Positions 52,714 to 61,871 of a stretch of 64,000 bases of DNA are shown here, piece after piece. The notes under the pieces are model-generated. The model had not been told where the DNA came from, did no database searches, and saw only the letters and a list, made by a program, of their open reading frames with translations. The translations under genes were made by a program, and so were the position numbers. The DNA comes from Dongia sedimenti. Lineage in GTDB: Bacteria > Pseudomonadota > Alphaproteobacteria > Dongiales > Dongiaceae. Every line of letters starts with the position of its first letter. The first letter of the stretch is position 1. Location: positions 62,001-126,000 of the forward strand of contig JAUYVI010000006.1 of assembly GCA_030715195.1 (NCBI GenBank), written 5' to 3'.

Positions 52714-53417
52714 CGGCTGGCGATTTCCTGGATCAGCTTCTGGCGCAGCGCCCGGGCGAAATCGGCGCGGGTCTGGGCCGGAATCACGAAGGCGGCGAAG
52801 CCGCCGATCACCTCGCGCTCATAGACCTCGACCAGCCAGGGCTTGCCGCTCGGCCCCAGCCGACCGTCCTGCAGGATCGCCAGCGCATTGACCGTGATGC
52901 CGGCCTTGACCGCCATGTCGCGCGCCAGCGGCGAAGGGATCTTGCTGCGCATGTCGGGATTGTCGCCGGAAACGTCGATCACCTTGCGGGTCGGCTGGCA
53001 GGGACAGGTCGCGATCAGTTCGGCGGCCAGCGCCATCCCGTCGCCGATCGCGTTGTAGCTCTGCGGGGCGCGCGGCGCGTTCCGGACGTCCATGGCGAAA
53101 TCCTGCGAGCGTTCGTCATTGCCGATGATGTGCCAGCCGACCACCTGGACGGCCATGCCGGGCGAGCCCCATTCGACCAGGGTGACCGCGATCCGGCCGT
53201 GGCGGCCGCCCCGGATCGCCGCCATGACCTCGGGATCGGTGATCGCGCCGGCGATGCCGTCGCGCTGCAGCGCGAACTCCGCCTCGTCGATGCTGCCCGA
53301 GGCATCGGCGCTCAGCACAAGAGCGAGATCGACCTCCGATCCGTCCTGCGCCGCACCCGTGACGGTCATCGCGCCCGACAGGGCGAGGGCGAGAGCGGCA
53401 ACCTTGAGAGCCTGCAT
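52710..53417 (-). CDS. DUF1194 (vWA-like) secreted protein
   Basis: A 235-residue exported protein. The signal peptide (MQALKVAALALALSGAMTV...GAA) is cleaved near residue 23. The von Willebrand A-like fold has the metal site LVLSADASGSIDEAEF (D-x-S-x-S pattern) and the later KVIDVSGDNPDMRSKI. It contains Cys in ATCPCQP. Role unknown; such proteins may bind partners through metal-dependent contacts. It overlaps the sigma-factor gene's end by 4 bp, convergent. Confidence 0.9.
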   Translation of the reverse strand: MQALKVAALALALSGAMTVTGAAQDGSEVDLALVLSADASGSIDEAEFALQRDGIAGAITDPEVMAAIRGGRHGRIAVTLVEWGSPGMAVQVVGWHIIGNDERSQDFAMDVRNAPRAPQSYNAIGDGMALAAELIATCPCQPTRKVIDVSGDNPDMRSKIPSPLARDMAVKAGITVNALAILQDGRLGPSGKPWLVEVYEREVIGGFAAFVIPAQTRADFARALRQKLIQEIASR

Positions 53418-53448
53418 GCACGGCCTCCGGCAAGGTAAGGCGGGCAGT

Positions 53449-55701
53449 CTAACGCGTCGGAAACGGTTTCGGATCCCGAAAACGCTTCAGCACGTTCGCG
53501 GTGATCCGCGAGACGTTGTTGTCATAGTGATTGTGCGACAGCGACCCGCACCAGGCGATCGAGCCGGTGGCGAAGATCGCGCCGCCCGACGGGGTCTCGC
53601 CGAAGGCGAGGTCGGCCTTCACCCGCGGATTCAAATCGCCGCCGAGATTGGGCGGCACCACGCCGAACTCCTCGTTGACCAGCATGATCATCGGCGTGTG
53701 GCCCTCCGACGAGGCGAGGCGCAGCATGTTGGGCGGCGAGCCGAGACGGGTCTCGATGCAGTCGAGCTCGATTCCGGCGGCCCCGCCGCCGACCAGGCCG
53801 AAATCGCCGATGATCGCGTCGGGCACCCCTTCGAAGATGAAGGCGGCGCGCGGGTTGTCGGCGTCGGGTGCCCGGCGGTAGTAGGAGGAAAGGTCGAAGC
53901 CCTGGGCGATGAAGCCGACGCCGCCGATCACGTTGGGCGCGCGGCCGATCCGGCGCCACAGCCCGCCATACTCGCCGTTGACCGAGTGGTAGTACTCGCC
54001 AGGCTCGGATTCCCAGGTGCGGATGCCGTCCTCGCTGCGGCGCAGCTCGAACACGCCGGGCAGGTGCTGGTGGAAGGCGATGCGCCAATACCAGCCATTG
54101 GCGCCGAGATACATGAGGCGCCCGCCGCGATCGATCCAGGCCTTCATCGCATCCCACATCGCGGTCGAATGGTATTCGGGATGGGTGCCGGTCAGGATCA
54201 CGCGATAGTCGCGGATGAGGTCGAGCCCGTCGGCATGCAGGTCCTCGTCGGTGATGACGTCGTAGTCGATCCCCTGATGATCCAGCCAGTCGAAGATATG
54301 GGTGTCGGCATTGTACTGGTAGAGCGCCGAGCCATGCCCGCCGAGCCAGGAATGGTAGGCGGGCGCGCAGTTGAGGTTGGGGCGGAGCCGGCTGGTATAG
54401 GCGACGCCCGATCCGTCGGCATGCCGGTCGTAGAGCGAGCCGCCCAGCTCCGGGTGTTCGTACATGTAGAGATCGATATGGCCGAATTGCAGCAGCCTTC
54501 CCATCTGCAGCTCGGCGCCGCGCGCGGTGATGTGCTCGGCGTGATTGGCATAGGCGAGATAGGAACAGGTCGGCGCCAGGAAGACGACATCCGGGCGCTT
54601 GCCGTTCCGATTGCGCGGCGGCCGCACGAAGAAGGGGATATAGGATTCACGCGTCGCTTCGGCATTGCTCGCGCCGCAGGTCACGTGGAGCGCATAGGGG
54701 CCGCTCGGCAGGTCGTCCTGTATGGTGAGCGCGACCGAAGTCTCCCAGCCGGCGTCATAGACGTCGTCGTGATGGAAGTGAATCGCGCCATACTGATCGG
54801 GCTTCCGCGCCCAATTGTGCTCCTCGCCGGTCCAGTTCCAGCCCTTCATGGCGCGGGTCGGCAGCTGCATCAACTGTCCGTGCAGCGCATGGGGCCCGAC
54901 ATCGACCGCCGTGGTGGTTTCGATCTCCTTGGAGAAGTCCCAGCGGGCGATGATCTTCGGCGCCGGTGTCACCGGGTCGATCGCGCGCAGGGTCTGGTGC
55001 AGCGCGGCGGGGCGCAGGCCTTCGCAGAGCATCGGCCCATCGATCTTGCCGTCGAAATGCCCGTCGATGGTTCCGTCAGCCTGCGGGCAGCCAGCGATAG
55101 TGAGCGGTGCCTCAAGCTCCGGCAGCGTGACGCCGAGGATCGCTTCGGCATGGCCGCGATCATCGACCTGCGCGTAGTTGCCGACCGGAATCTGGTCGAG
55201 AGTCACGGCACCGGTGGCGGGATCGATCGCCACGGCGATCGAATACCACTGCCGGATCAGCATGGCCTTGCCGCTGTCGAGCCGGGCGATGCGCTTGCCG
55301 TCGCCGAGTATCGCGCCGAGCCGGCCGCCATCGACCGTGATGCGGAAGCCGCGCCGGGTCTTCGGGTCCCATTGCGCGAGCAGCGTCTGGTCCACGCGTT
55401 CGGGCAGCTTCGGCCAGATCATGGCGAAGAAGGTGAAGGGCTTCGCCGCGAGAGCCGGTGCGCGCTCGACGATCATATAGGAGCCGGCATCGATCCGTTG
55501 CGGCCTGCCCGGGTGGCTGCCGTCGATCGCGGTCGGGATGTGGCGGAACTTCAAGCCCGGCCCGGCCGGATTGGCGTCGCCATGGATGACACGGACCAGC
55601 CGCGCGTCGAACCGCGTGCCTTCCTCCAGCGAGACCTTGAAGGCGATCTCCTCGCCCGGAGCCACGCTCAGGCGGTCCGGATATCCGAGAATCTTGAGCA
55701 T
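53449..55701 (-). CDS. dmfA2: N,N-dimethylformamidase large (catalytic) subunit
   Basis: A 750-residue iron-dependent amidohydrolase that splits N,N-dimethylformamide into dimethylamine and formate. The N-terminal half is a lectin-like jelly-roll region; the C-terminal half holds PTCSYLAYANHAEH, GSLYDRHADGSGVAYTSRLRPN and LTGTHPEYHSTAMWDAM. By the family's two-Tyr-one-Glu iron site I infer ligands among Tyr381/Tyr384, Tyr424 and Glu509. Large length and the small-subunit gene directly upstream (3 bp away) support a real enzyme rather than a distant homologue. Other amides could be substrates. Confidence 0.85.
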   Translation of the reverse strand: MLKILGYPDRLSVAPGEEIAFKVSLEEGTRFDARLVRVIHGDANPAGPGLKFRHIPTAIDGSHPGRPQRIDAGSYMIVERAPALAAKPFTFFAMIWPKLPERVDQTLLAQWDPKTRRGFRITVDGGRLGAILGDGKRIARLDSGKAMLIRQWYSIAVAIDPATGAVTLDQIPVGNYAQVDDRGHAEAILGVTLPELEAPLTIAGCPQADGTIDGHFDGKIDGPMLCEGLRPAALHQTLRAIDPVTPAPKIIARWDFSKEIETTTAVDVGPHALHGQLMQLPTRAMKGWNWTGEEHNWARKPDQYGAIHFHHDDVYDAGWETSVALTIQDDLPSGPYALHVTCGASNAEATRESYIPFFVRPPRNRNGKRPDVVFLAPTCSYLAYANHAEHITARGAELQMGRLLQFGHIDLYMYEHPELGGSLYDRHADGSGVAYTSRLRPNLNCAPAYHSWLGGHGSALYQYNADTHIFDWLDHQGIDYDVITDEDLHADGLDLIRDYRVILTGTHPEYHSTAMWDAMKAWIDRGGRLMYLGANGWYWRIAFHQHLPGVFELRRSEDGIRTWESEPGEYYHSVNGEYGGLWRRIGRAPNVIGGVGFIAQGFDLSSYYRRAPDADNPRAAFIFEGVPDAIIGDFGLVGGGAAGIELDCIETRLGSPPNMLRLASSEGHTPMIMLVNEEFGVVPPNLGGDLNPRVKADLAFGETPSGGAIFATGSIAWCGSLSHNHYDNNVSRITANVLKRFRDPKPFPTR

Positions 55702-55704
55702 GCG

Positions 55705-56025
55705 CTATTCCCGATAGGGGAGGTTGATCGCCTCGCCGGTCAGCTTCTGCCAGCGGCGGCGGAAGACTTCCCACTCGGCTTCCTCGCGGCTGGTGAAGAC
55801 CGGGCCGGATTCGATCGCGATCGGATCGGCGCGGCTGGCCGGCATCTCGCCCAACACCCATTCGCGGAACGGCTTGCGGCAGATGAGAATGACTTGTCGT
55901 CCGCTCGGATCCTGGCGCATCACCGTCAGCAACCGCATCAGGCCGGGGCTGTGGTGGCCGATCGGCTGCCGACGGAACTCCTCGATGTACTGGCGGTCGG
56001 CGGCGGGATCGACCTTATAGGTCAT
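55705..56025 (-). CDS. dmfA1: N,N-dimethylformamidase small subunit
   Basis: A 106-residue protein from the ATG at 56025, the size class of DMFase small subunits. SPGLMRLLTVMRQDPSGRQV and PVFTSREEAEWEVFRRRWQKL match the general pattern of the family (SPxLxRL..., a Trp/Arg-rich tail). It lies just before the large subunit on the same strand and overlaps the end of the methyltransferase gene by 11 bp. The frame continues to 56070 inside that gene. Confidence 0.78.
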   Translation of the reverse strand: MTYKVDPAADRQYIEEFRRQPIGHHSPGLMRLLTVMRQDPSGRQVILICRKPFREWVLGEMPASRADPIAIESGPVFTSREEAEWEVFRRRWQKLTGEAINLPYRE

Positions 56026-56779
56026 GGGCTCGGCTGCGGTGGAAGGGGAGAATGCGTCCGGTCGCCACATTGGGCATGGCCACCAGGACCGGCTTGGCGC
56101 GGCGCGAGGCCTTGATGGGCTTCGCGCCGTAGAGCTGCTTGGTCGCCTCGATGATCACGGCGCCGGCGAGGCCGGGGAACCAGTTGTTGGCGAAGCGCTC
56201 CCAGCCGGGCGCGCCGGACAGCCAGGCGCGGGGTCGCAGCGGCAGGAAGTGCAGGGCCCGCGCGGTCTGCAGCGGCGTGAAGGACACGCTGCGCAGGAGG
56301 CGCGAAAGCTGGCCCGCGGAATAGGATTGCCCGAAGCCGAACGGCGTCCGCTCGGTCAGCGACCAGACGCTGCGCCGGCTCGGCACCACCACCATCAGCC
56401 GTCCGCCGCCCGAGAGCACGCGCCAGGCTTCGCGCAGCATGTCGCCGGGATGCTCGGAGGATTCCAATGCATGCACCATCAGCACGCGGTCGATCGAGAA
56501 ATCCTGGAACGGCAGCTCGGTCTCGTCGGCGAAGGTGACCAGGTTGCGCTGGCCGACCGGCCAGTGGATGACGCCTTGGCCGGCCGGCATCAGCGCCAGC
56601 ACCCGCTCCGCCTCATTGGCGAAAGGCGTCAGGTAGGGCGTCGCGAAGCCGATGCCGAGCAGCGACTGGCCGTGGATGTCGGGCCAGAGCGCGCGAATCC
56701 GCGCCATCAGCAGCCGGCGGGTCACCCCGCCGAGCGGCGTCTGGTAGAAATCGTGGAGATCGACGACGTCCTGCCACAT
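56015..56779 (-). CDS. Class I SAM-dependent methyltransferase
   Basis: A 254-residue methyltransferase from the ATG at 56779. The SAM-binding region reads SLLGIGFATPYLTPFANEAERVLALMP, then ETELPFQDFSIDRVLMVHALESSEHPGDMLREAWRVLSGGGRLMVVVPSR. It begins MWQDVVDLHDFYQTPLGGVTRRLL, a conserved N-terminus of a methyltransferase commonly divergent from gloB in alphaproteobacteria, as here (70 bp apart). Substrate unknown. Its end overlaps the DMFase small-subunit gene, which may make one operon. Confidence 0.9.
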   Translation of the reverse strand: MWQDVVDLHDFYQTPLGGVTRRLLMARIRALWPDIHGQSLLGIGFATPYLTPFANEAERVLALMPAGQGVIHWPVGQRNLVTFADETELPFQDFSIDRVLMVHALESSEHPGDMLREAWRVLSGGGRLMVVVPSRRSVWSLTERTPFGFGQSYSAGQLSRLLRSVSFTPLQTARALHFLPLRPRAWLSGAPGWERFANNWFPGLAGAVIIEATKQLYGAKPIKASRRAKPVLVAMPNVATGRILPFHRSRAHDL

Positions 56780-56849
56780 GCGATTGATTATGCCACAACC
56801 GCTGCTAAGGTCAGCCCCGATTTCTGCCACGATTACAGGGAGTTCCGCC

Positions 56850-57623
56850 ATGCCCGCGCCGCTCGAGATCGCGCTCGTCCCGATGCTCAAGGACAACTAC
56901 GCCTATCTGCTCCACGACGCGGCCAGCGGCGCCACCGCGATCGTGGACCCGTCCGAAGCCGAGCCTGGCCTGAAGGCGGCGGCGGCGCGCGGCTGGACCA
57001 TCACCCATGTGCTGGACACCCATCACCACAACGATCATTGCGGCGGCAATCTCGGCATTAAGAAGAAGGCCGGCGCCAAGGTGGTCGGGCCGGCCTATGA
57101 CCGGGCGCGCATTCCCGGCATCGACATCGCGGTCGATGAGCAGTCCGGCTTCGATTTCGCCGGGCACCATGCGGACGTGCTGTTCATCCCCGGCCACACC
57201 AAGGGCCATATCGCCTTCCACTTTCCGGACAGCAAGGCCGTGTTCTGCGGCGACACCCTGTTCTCGATCGGCTGCGGCCGGATGTTCGAAGGCACGCCCG
57301 ACGTGATGTGGCCCTCGCTGCTGAAGCTGCGGGCGCTGCCGGACGACACCCGGATCTATTGCGGCCACGAATACACCGAGGCCAACATCCGCTTTGCGCT
57401 TAGCGCTGATCCGGAGAACGCGGCGCTGAAGCAGCGCGCGGAGAAGGTCAAGACGTTGCGCGCCGCGGGTCAGCCCACCATCCCGGCCACGCTGGGTGAG
57501 GAGAAACAGGCCAATCCGTTCCTGCGCGCCGATGCACCGGAACTCAAAGCCCGGTTCGGCGGCAAGGATCGACCGGATCATGAGATCTTCGGTGCGATCC
57601 GCGCCGCCAAAGACCGATTTTAG
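56850..57623 (+). CDS. gloB: Hydroxyacylglutathione hydrolase (glyoxalase II)
   Basis: A 257-residue binuclear-metal hydrolase that releases D-lactate and glutathione from S-lactoylglutathione, detoxifying methylglyoxal. The metal motif is H58-x-H60-x-D62-H63 in THHHNDHCGG; further ligands are in PGHTKGHIAFHF and CGDTLFSIGCGRMFEG, and the substrate-binding end is CGHEYTEANIRFAL. ACAGGGAG precedes the ATG at 56850. The next gene is a GST, giving a glutathione-dependent pair. Confidence 0.97.
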   Translation: MPAPLEIALVPMLKDNYAYLLHDAASGATAIVDPSEAEPGLKAAAARGWTITHVLDTHHHNDHCGGNLGIKKKAGAKVVGPAYDRARIPGIDIAVDEQSGFDFAGHHADVLFIPGHTKGHIAFHFPDSKAVFCGDTLFSIGCGRMFEGTPDVMWPSLLKLRALPDDTRIYCGHEYTEANIRFALSADPENAALKQRAEKVKTLRAAGQPTIPATLGEEKQANPFLRADAPELKARFGGKDRPDHEIFGAIRAAKDRF

Positions 57624-57636
57624 GGGAGAGATCGAG

Positions 57637-58230
57637 ATGATGAAGCTGCGCTATTCGATCACCAGCCCGTTCGTGCGCAAGGTGCTGGTGACCGCGATCG
57701 AGACCGGCCAAGAGAACGAGATCGAGCGGGTGAAGACCAACACCGCCGATCCGGAGCTGGCGGCCTGCAACCCCTTGAACAAGATTCCGGCGCTGACCCT
57801 GGAGGACGGCAGCGTGCTGATCGATTCCGCGGTGATCTGCGAGTTCCTGGACCATCGCAAGGGTGCCAAGTTGTTTCCCCGGAATTCGACGCGCTGGCCG
57901 GTGTTGAGCCTGATGGCGCTCTGCGACGGCATGATGGACGCGGCGATCCTGCGGCGCTACGAGACGCTGCGGCCGGAGGCCCTGCGCTCGAGCGAATGGG
58001 ACCAGCGGCAGAAGGGCAAGGTCTGGAACAGCCTGGCCGAGCTGGAGCGCCAGGCGCCGGGCTTCGGCGACCGCGTGGACATCGGCACGCTGACCGCCGC
58101 GATCATGCTCGACTATCTGGACTTCCGTTTCGCGCACGAGCCCTGGCGCGACGCGCATCCGAAGCTGGCGCAGTGGCACAAGGCCTTCTCGGCGCGGCCC
58201 TCGCTGCAGGCGACGCTGCCGGCGGATTGA
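57637..58230 (+). CDS. Glutathione S-transferase family protein
   Basis: A 197-residue protein. The thioredoxin-like N-terminal domain begins MKLRYSITSPFVRKVLVTAIETG (active-site Ser in SPF), with LNKIPALTLEDGSVLIDSAVICEFLD as the glutathione-binding strand-turn. The helical C-terminal domain ends FSARPSLQATLPAD. GGGGAGAG precedes the ATG at 57637. It probably conjugates glutathione to electrophiles or acts as a detoxifying reductase; the gloB gene is 13 bp upstream. Confidence 0.93.
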   Translation: MMKLRYSITSPFVRKVLVTAIETGQENEIERVKTNTADPELAACNPLNKIPALTLEDGSVLIDSAVICEFLDHRKGAKLFPRNSTRWPVLSLMALCDGMMDAAILRRYETLRPEALRSSEWDQRQKGKVWNSLAELERQAPGFGDRVDIGTLTAAIMLDYLDFRFAHEPWRDAHPKLAQWHKAFSARPSLQATLPAD

Positions 58231-58233
58231 GCG

Positions 58234-59181
58234 CTAACCCTGGGCCCGCTTCGCCCGGCGCACCTCGTAGGCCTGCACGTGGCAATAGGCGACGCGCAGC
58301 AGATGCGCGTCCAATCCGGCATCGCGGGCCCGGCGGTACATGTCGCCGATGACATGGTCGCCCTCGATCGGGCCGCCGCCTTCCATGTCGCGCAGCATCG
58401 AGGCGGTGAAGCTGGAATTGCGGTCGAACAGCAGCCCCTTCACCGATTTCAGGTACTCCTCCGACGGCGGGTATTCGGCCTCGGTCGCGACCGCGATCGC
58501 CTCTTCCAGGAACTCGGCCATCAAATCACTGCCGCCTTTGGTCGACATGATCTCGCCGACCGAGGCGCGCATCAGCGTGGTCATGCCGGCCAGGGTCGCC
58601 AGCATCACCCATTTCTCCCAGAGATTCTGGTCGATCGGGTCGGCGCGTCGGCTGGTGAATTTCGCCTTGGAGCTCACGGCGAGGAACTCGTCGAGCACCG
58701 GATCGATCTCCAGGTGGTTCGGCTGGTCGGCGAAAGCGCCGAACACCAGGCGCGCCATCGGATTCAAATGCTCGATCTGGCCGAAGGCGTTGACCGTGGT
58801 CGAGCATTGGCAGATGCCGCCGACCACCCGGCCATGGCCGAGCCGCTCGCGCAGGCGCTCGTTATGCGCCATCCCGTTCATGATCGGCAGCGCGATGGCG
58901 CCGGCTTCGACATGCCGCTCGATTGCGTCCATCGCGCTGTCGAGGTCGTAGGCCTTGCAGGTGACCAGCACGATGTCGAACTTTCGCGACCGCTCGCCGG
59001 CCAGGATGGTGTTGACCTGAAGCTCGGCATCGCCGACCGGGCTCTTGATGACGAGGCCGTTCTCCTTCAGCAGCCGCGCCCGCTCCGGCCGGACCAGGAA
59101 GGTGACCTCGGCCCCGGATTCCACCAGCCGTCCGCCGAAATACCCGCCGGTCCCGCCGGCGCCGAGGATCAGGATGCGCAT
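58234..59181 (-). CDS. Ketopantoate reductase family (2-dehydropantoate 2-reductase)
   Basis: A 315-residue NADPH-dependent reductase. The nucleotide fold opens MRILILGAGGTGGYFGGRLVESG; VLVTCKAYDLDSAM carries the catalytic-type Lys; NLWEKWVMLATLAGMTTLMRASVGEI is the C-terminal family pattern. It could make pantoate for coenzyme A or be one of the paralogues with other 2-oxo acid substrates, so panE is not assigned. The ATG at 59181 is preferred; the frame runs upstream to 59214. Confidence 0.9.
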   Translation of the reverse strand: MRILILGAGGTGGYFGGRLVESGAEVTFLVRPERARLLKENGLVIKSPVGDAELQVNTILAGERSRKFDIVLVTCKAYDLDSAMDAIERHVEAGAIALPIMNGMAHNERLRERLGHGRVVGGICQCSTTVNAFGQIEHLNPMARLVFGAFADQPNHLEIDPVLDEFLAVSSKAKFTSRRADPIDQNLWEKWVMLATLAGMTTLMRASVGEIMSTKGGSDLMAEFLEEAIAVATEAEYPPSEEYLKSVKGLLFDRNSSFTASMLRDMEGGGPIEGDHVIGDMYRRARDAGLDAHLLRVAYCHVQAYEVRRAKRAQG

Positions 59182-59188
59182 GCTCGCC

Positions 59189-60478
59189 TCACGGCAATTT
59201 GTCCCGCAGAACATACCACAGCATCGCCAGCACCAGCAGCGGGTGGCGGAGCAGGGTGCCGCCGGGGAAGGTCTTGTGCTCGATCCTGGAGAAGACGTCG
59301 AACCGTTCGGCGGTCCCGGCCATGGCCTCGGCGATCAGCTTGCCGGCGATGCCGGTGATCGCGACGCCCATGCCGGAATAGCCGTGGGCGTAATAGATCC
59401 GGCCGATCCGGCCGAGCTGCGGCAGGCGCAGCATGGTGATCGCCAGCATGCCGCCCCAGCCGTAGTCGATGCGCTTGGCCTTCAGCTGCGGGAAGACGTC
59501 GAGCATATAGGGCTGCACGAAGCCGGGGATGTCGCTGGGCTCCGCCGTCGAGTAGCGCTCGCCGCCGCCGAACAGCATGCGGTTGTCGGCGGTGACGCGG
59601 TAATAGCTGACCACGAACTTGGTGTCGCAGGCGCAGGAACCGCTGGGGATCAGGGCGCGGGCTTCGGCTTCCGGCATCGGCTCGGTCGCGATCACGAAAT
59701 TGGCGATCGGCATGATCTTGCCGGCGATCCGCGGCTCCAAGCCGCCCAGATAGGCGTTGCAGCCGAGCACCGCGTGGTCCGCCTCGATGCGCCCGGCATC
59801 GGTGGTGACGGTGACCTTGGCGCCGCTGTCCTCGATCTTCGTCGCCGCGGTGTGCTCGAACAGCTGCACCCCGGCCGCCTTGCAGGCCTCGGCCAGGCCG
59901 AGCGCGTAGTTCAGCGGATGCAGATGCCCGCCGCCGCTATCCTTGATGCCGCCGTGATAGAGGTCGCTGGCGATCTCGCTCCGGATCGCATTGCGGTCGA
60001 GCAGCTTCGCCTTGTCGTAATGCATCTCGCGCTCGAGGCAGGCGATCTCCTCTTCCATCCAGGAGAGATCGCCGGGCTTCGAGGCCAGCAGCATGTTGCC
60101 ATGCCGGAGGTCGCAGCGGATGCCGTGCTTCTCGACCCGCTCCCAGATGATGGCGCGCGCTTCCTCGGCCAGATCGAACAAGGCCTTGCCGCGCGCCTTG
60201 CCGAAACGCGCGATCAGCGCCTGCGGCGATTTGCGCAAGCCGGTGTTGATCTGCCCGCCATTCCGCCCGGAAGCGCCCCAGCCGATCCGGTTGGCCTCGA
60301 TCAGCGCCACCTTGAAGCCGTTTTCGGCGAGATTGAGCGCCGCGGTCAGCCCGGTGAACCCGCCGCCGACCACGCAGACATCGGCGCGAATGGATTCCGT
60401 CAGCCGCGGCCAGCTGCCATGCGGATTCGCGGTCGCGGCGTAATAGGAACGCGAAGGATGTTCCTGGTTGGAAAACAT
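59189..60478 (-). CDS. FAD-dependent amine oxidoreductase (PuuB-like)
   Basis: A 429-residue DAO-family flavoenzyme. Its dinucleotide fold DVCVVGGGFTGLTAALNLAENG begins near residue 33, with GWGASGRNGGQINTGL close behind and YAHGYSGMGVAITGIAGKLIAEAM at the FAD end. These features are typical of gamma-glutamylputrescine oxidases (PuuB/OrdL). It starts 7 bp ahead of the ketopantoate reductase-like gene (shared transcript). No other polyamine-degradation genes lie nearby. Confidence 0.9.
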   Translation of the reverse strand: MFSNQEHPSRSYYAATANPHGSWPRLTESIRADVCVVGGGFTGLTAALNLAENGFKVALIEANRIGWGASGRNGGQINTGLRKSPQALIARFGKARGKALFDLAEEARAIIWERVEKHGIRCDLRHGNMLLASKPGDLSWMEEEIACLEREMHYDKAKLLDRNAIRSEIASDLYHGGIKDSGGGHLHPLNYALGLAEACKAAGVQLFEHTAATKIEDSGAKVTVTTDAGRIEADHAVLGCNAYLGGLEPRIAGKIMPIANFVIATEPMPEAEARALIPSGSCACDTKFVVSYYRVTADNRMLFGGGERYSTAEPSDIPGFVQPYMLDVFPQLKAKRIDYGWGGMLAITMLRLPQLGRIGRIYYAHGYSGMGVAITGIAGKLIAEAMAGTAERFDVFSRIEHKTFPGGTLLRHPLLVLAMLWYVLRDKLP

Positions 60479-60600
60479 GCTGCCTCTTCTCGAATGCGCG
60501 GCAGCATAGAGAAGGCAAGCATGCGCGCCAAGGGTGGCGCATTGCCTTGCTATCGGGATTTCTCTATCGTTTGGGTTGAAATGTCCTCACGCAAAGCCTC

Positions 60601-61848
60601 ATGAAACCGTATTGGTTTGCGTTGATCTCGATCGCCGGTCTTGGGCTGATCGCCTACTGGCTGCTTGCCGGAACGAAAGTGGCGGTCGTCCCCTCGGGCT
60701 ATGAGAAGGCCGCTGAAGATCATGCGGTGTTCTACCGCCTGCGGGCAAAGTATCTGCATGGAAGTGAACCGGTCGATTTCGACATCGTCGTCGGCTGCGG
60801 TGTTCACGTGACCGTCTACCAGGACAACGACAGCTCCTATGATGCGGTTCGCGATCCTCTGATTTTTGCCAAGGCGACCGCGGATGGTGGTGCGGTCATG
60901 CAGATCGTTCCCATGGCTTGCCGAGGCGAGACGACGGCAAACGGCGAAGTGCCGGCGGACCTGCTTCCCGGTGCCGTGTGGTTTGACGATAAGAGCGATC
61001 TTTCCTTCGGCATCGGCTACGTCACCGAGGACGCATTCCTCAATCCGCGCGCGAAGCTCAAGTTTTTAGGCGCAAGCATTTCGGCGGCTTCCAGATCCGA
61101 TTGGGATGCGTTCCAACCCATCGCGGCGACCAATCTTATGACGTCGCGCTTCTATACCTATGGCTTCCCGCCGGCGCCTTCCGACGAAATCAAGAAGAAC
61201 CTGTGGAATGCCGGGGAACTGAAGAAGTGGAGTCAAGAGATCGGCTGCTACGGAGTGCGGCGAATCAAACTCACTGAACCCGCACAACGTGCCGTCGTGC
61301 GAAAGTTCTGGCCGTCGGACAAGCCTCGGTACTGGTCTCCCTGGACGACCAATGCCGAGCTGGAGGCGATTGAACGGGAGATCGGCCAGGCTGCGGTCGG
61401 CGAACGCAAGACCATCATGAGCAATGGCGCGCCGCTTCGGGAATACAAGTTTGTTTCCGGATTCCAAGGCTTCCCGACCAAAGCCGGCGGCGGCGTATTG
61501 AGCCCCTACCGAGAACGGCCCGGCGAAATTTATCCTTACCGCTCTTGGTCTGGATTGCCATGGCTTGATAGGCGGACGGAGCATGCCTCGGAACTCTTTT
61601 ATGACATCGAAGAGGACGGCGGCCGGAACTTGGGATTCGTCTACTGCTATTCAAGTCTGCGGCCCGGAGAAATGCTCGATCTCCATTTCCCCGATACCTC
61701 CAGCCGGCATTGGTCCCTACGTGTGGACGGTGTCCCGGTCGTGACCAAGGATCAGTCAGACAGCGCGTTCGGAACCGGCATCAGGGTCTATTTCTTCGAA
61801 AATGATGAATACCTTTACGTGCAGGATTTCAGGTTCTCATTCTCGTAG
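60601..61848 (+). CDS. Membrane-anchored protein of unknown function
   Basis: A 415-residue protein with one N-terminal hydrophobic helix (about 4-24) and an otherwise soluble exported region. The exported part holds VDFDIVVGCGVHVTVY, WSQEIGCYGVRRIKLTEPAQRAV, FVSGFQGFPTKAGGGVLSPYRERPGEIYPYRSW and a C-terminal beta-rich domain (LDLHFPDTSSRHWSLRVDGVPV). The Cys residues are few and not clearly paired. I recognise no family. The codon use is visibly less GC-rich than its neighbours, suggesting separate ancestry. It stands alone between minus-strand genes. Confidence 0.75.
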   Translation: MKPYWFALISIAGLGLIAYWLLAGTKVAVVPSGYEKAAEDHAVFYRLRAKYLHGSEPVDFDIVVGCGVHVTVYQDNDSSYDAVRDPLIFAKATADGGAVMQIVPMACRGETTANGEVPADLLPGAVWFDDKSDLSFGIGYVTEDAFLNPRAKLKFLGASISAASRSDWDAFQPIAATNLMTSRFYTYGFPPAPSDEIKKNLWNAGELKKWSQEIGCYGVRRIKLTEPAQRAVVRKFWPSDKPRYWSPWTTNAELEAIEREIGQAAVGERKTIMSNGAPLREYKFVSGFQGFPTKAGGGVLSPYRERPGEIYPYRSWSGLPWLDRRTEHASELFYDIEEDGGRNLGFVYCYSSLRPGEMLDLHFPDTSSRHWSLRVDGVPVVTKDQSDSAFGTGIRVYFFENDEYLYVQDFRFSFS

Positions 61849-61871
61849 CAGCGAAGCGGAAGATTCCGCCT

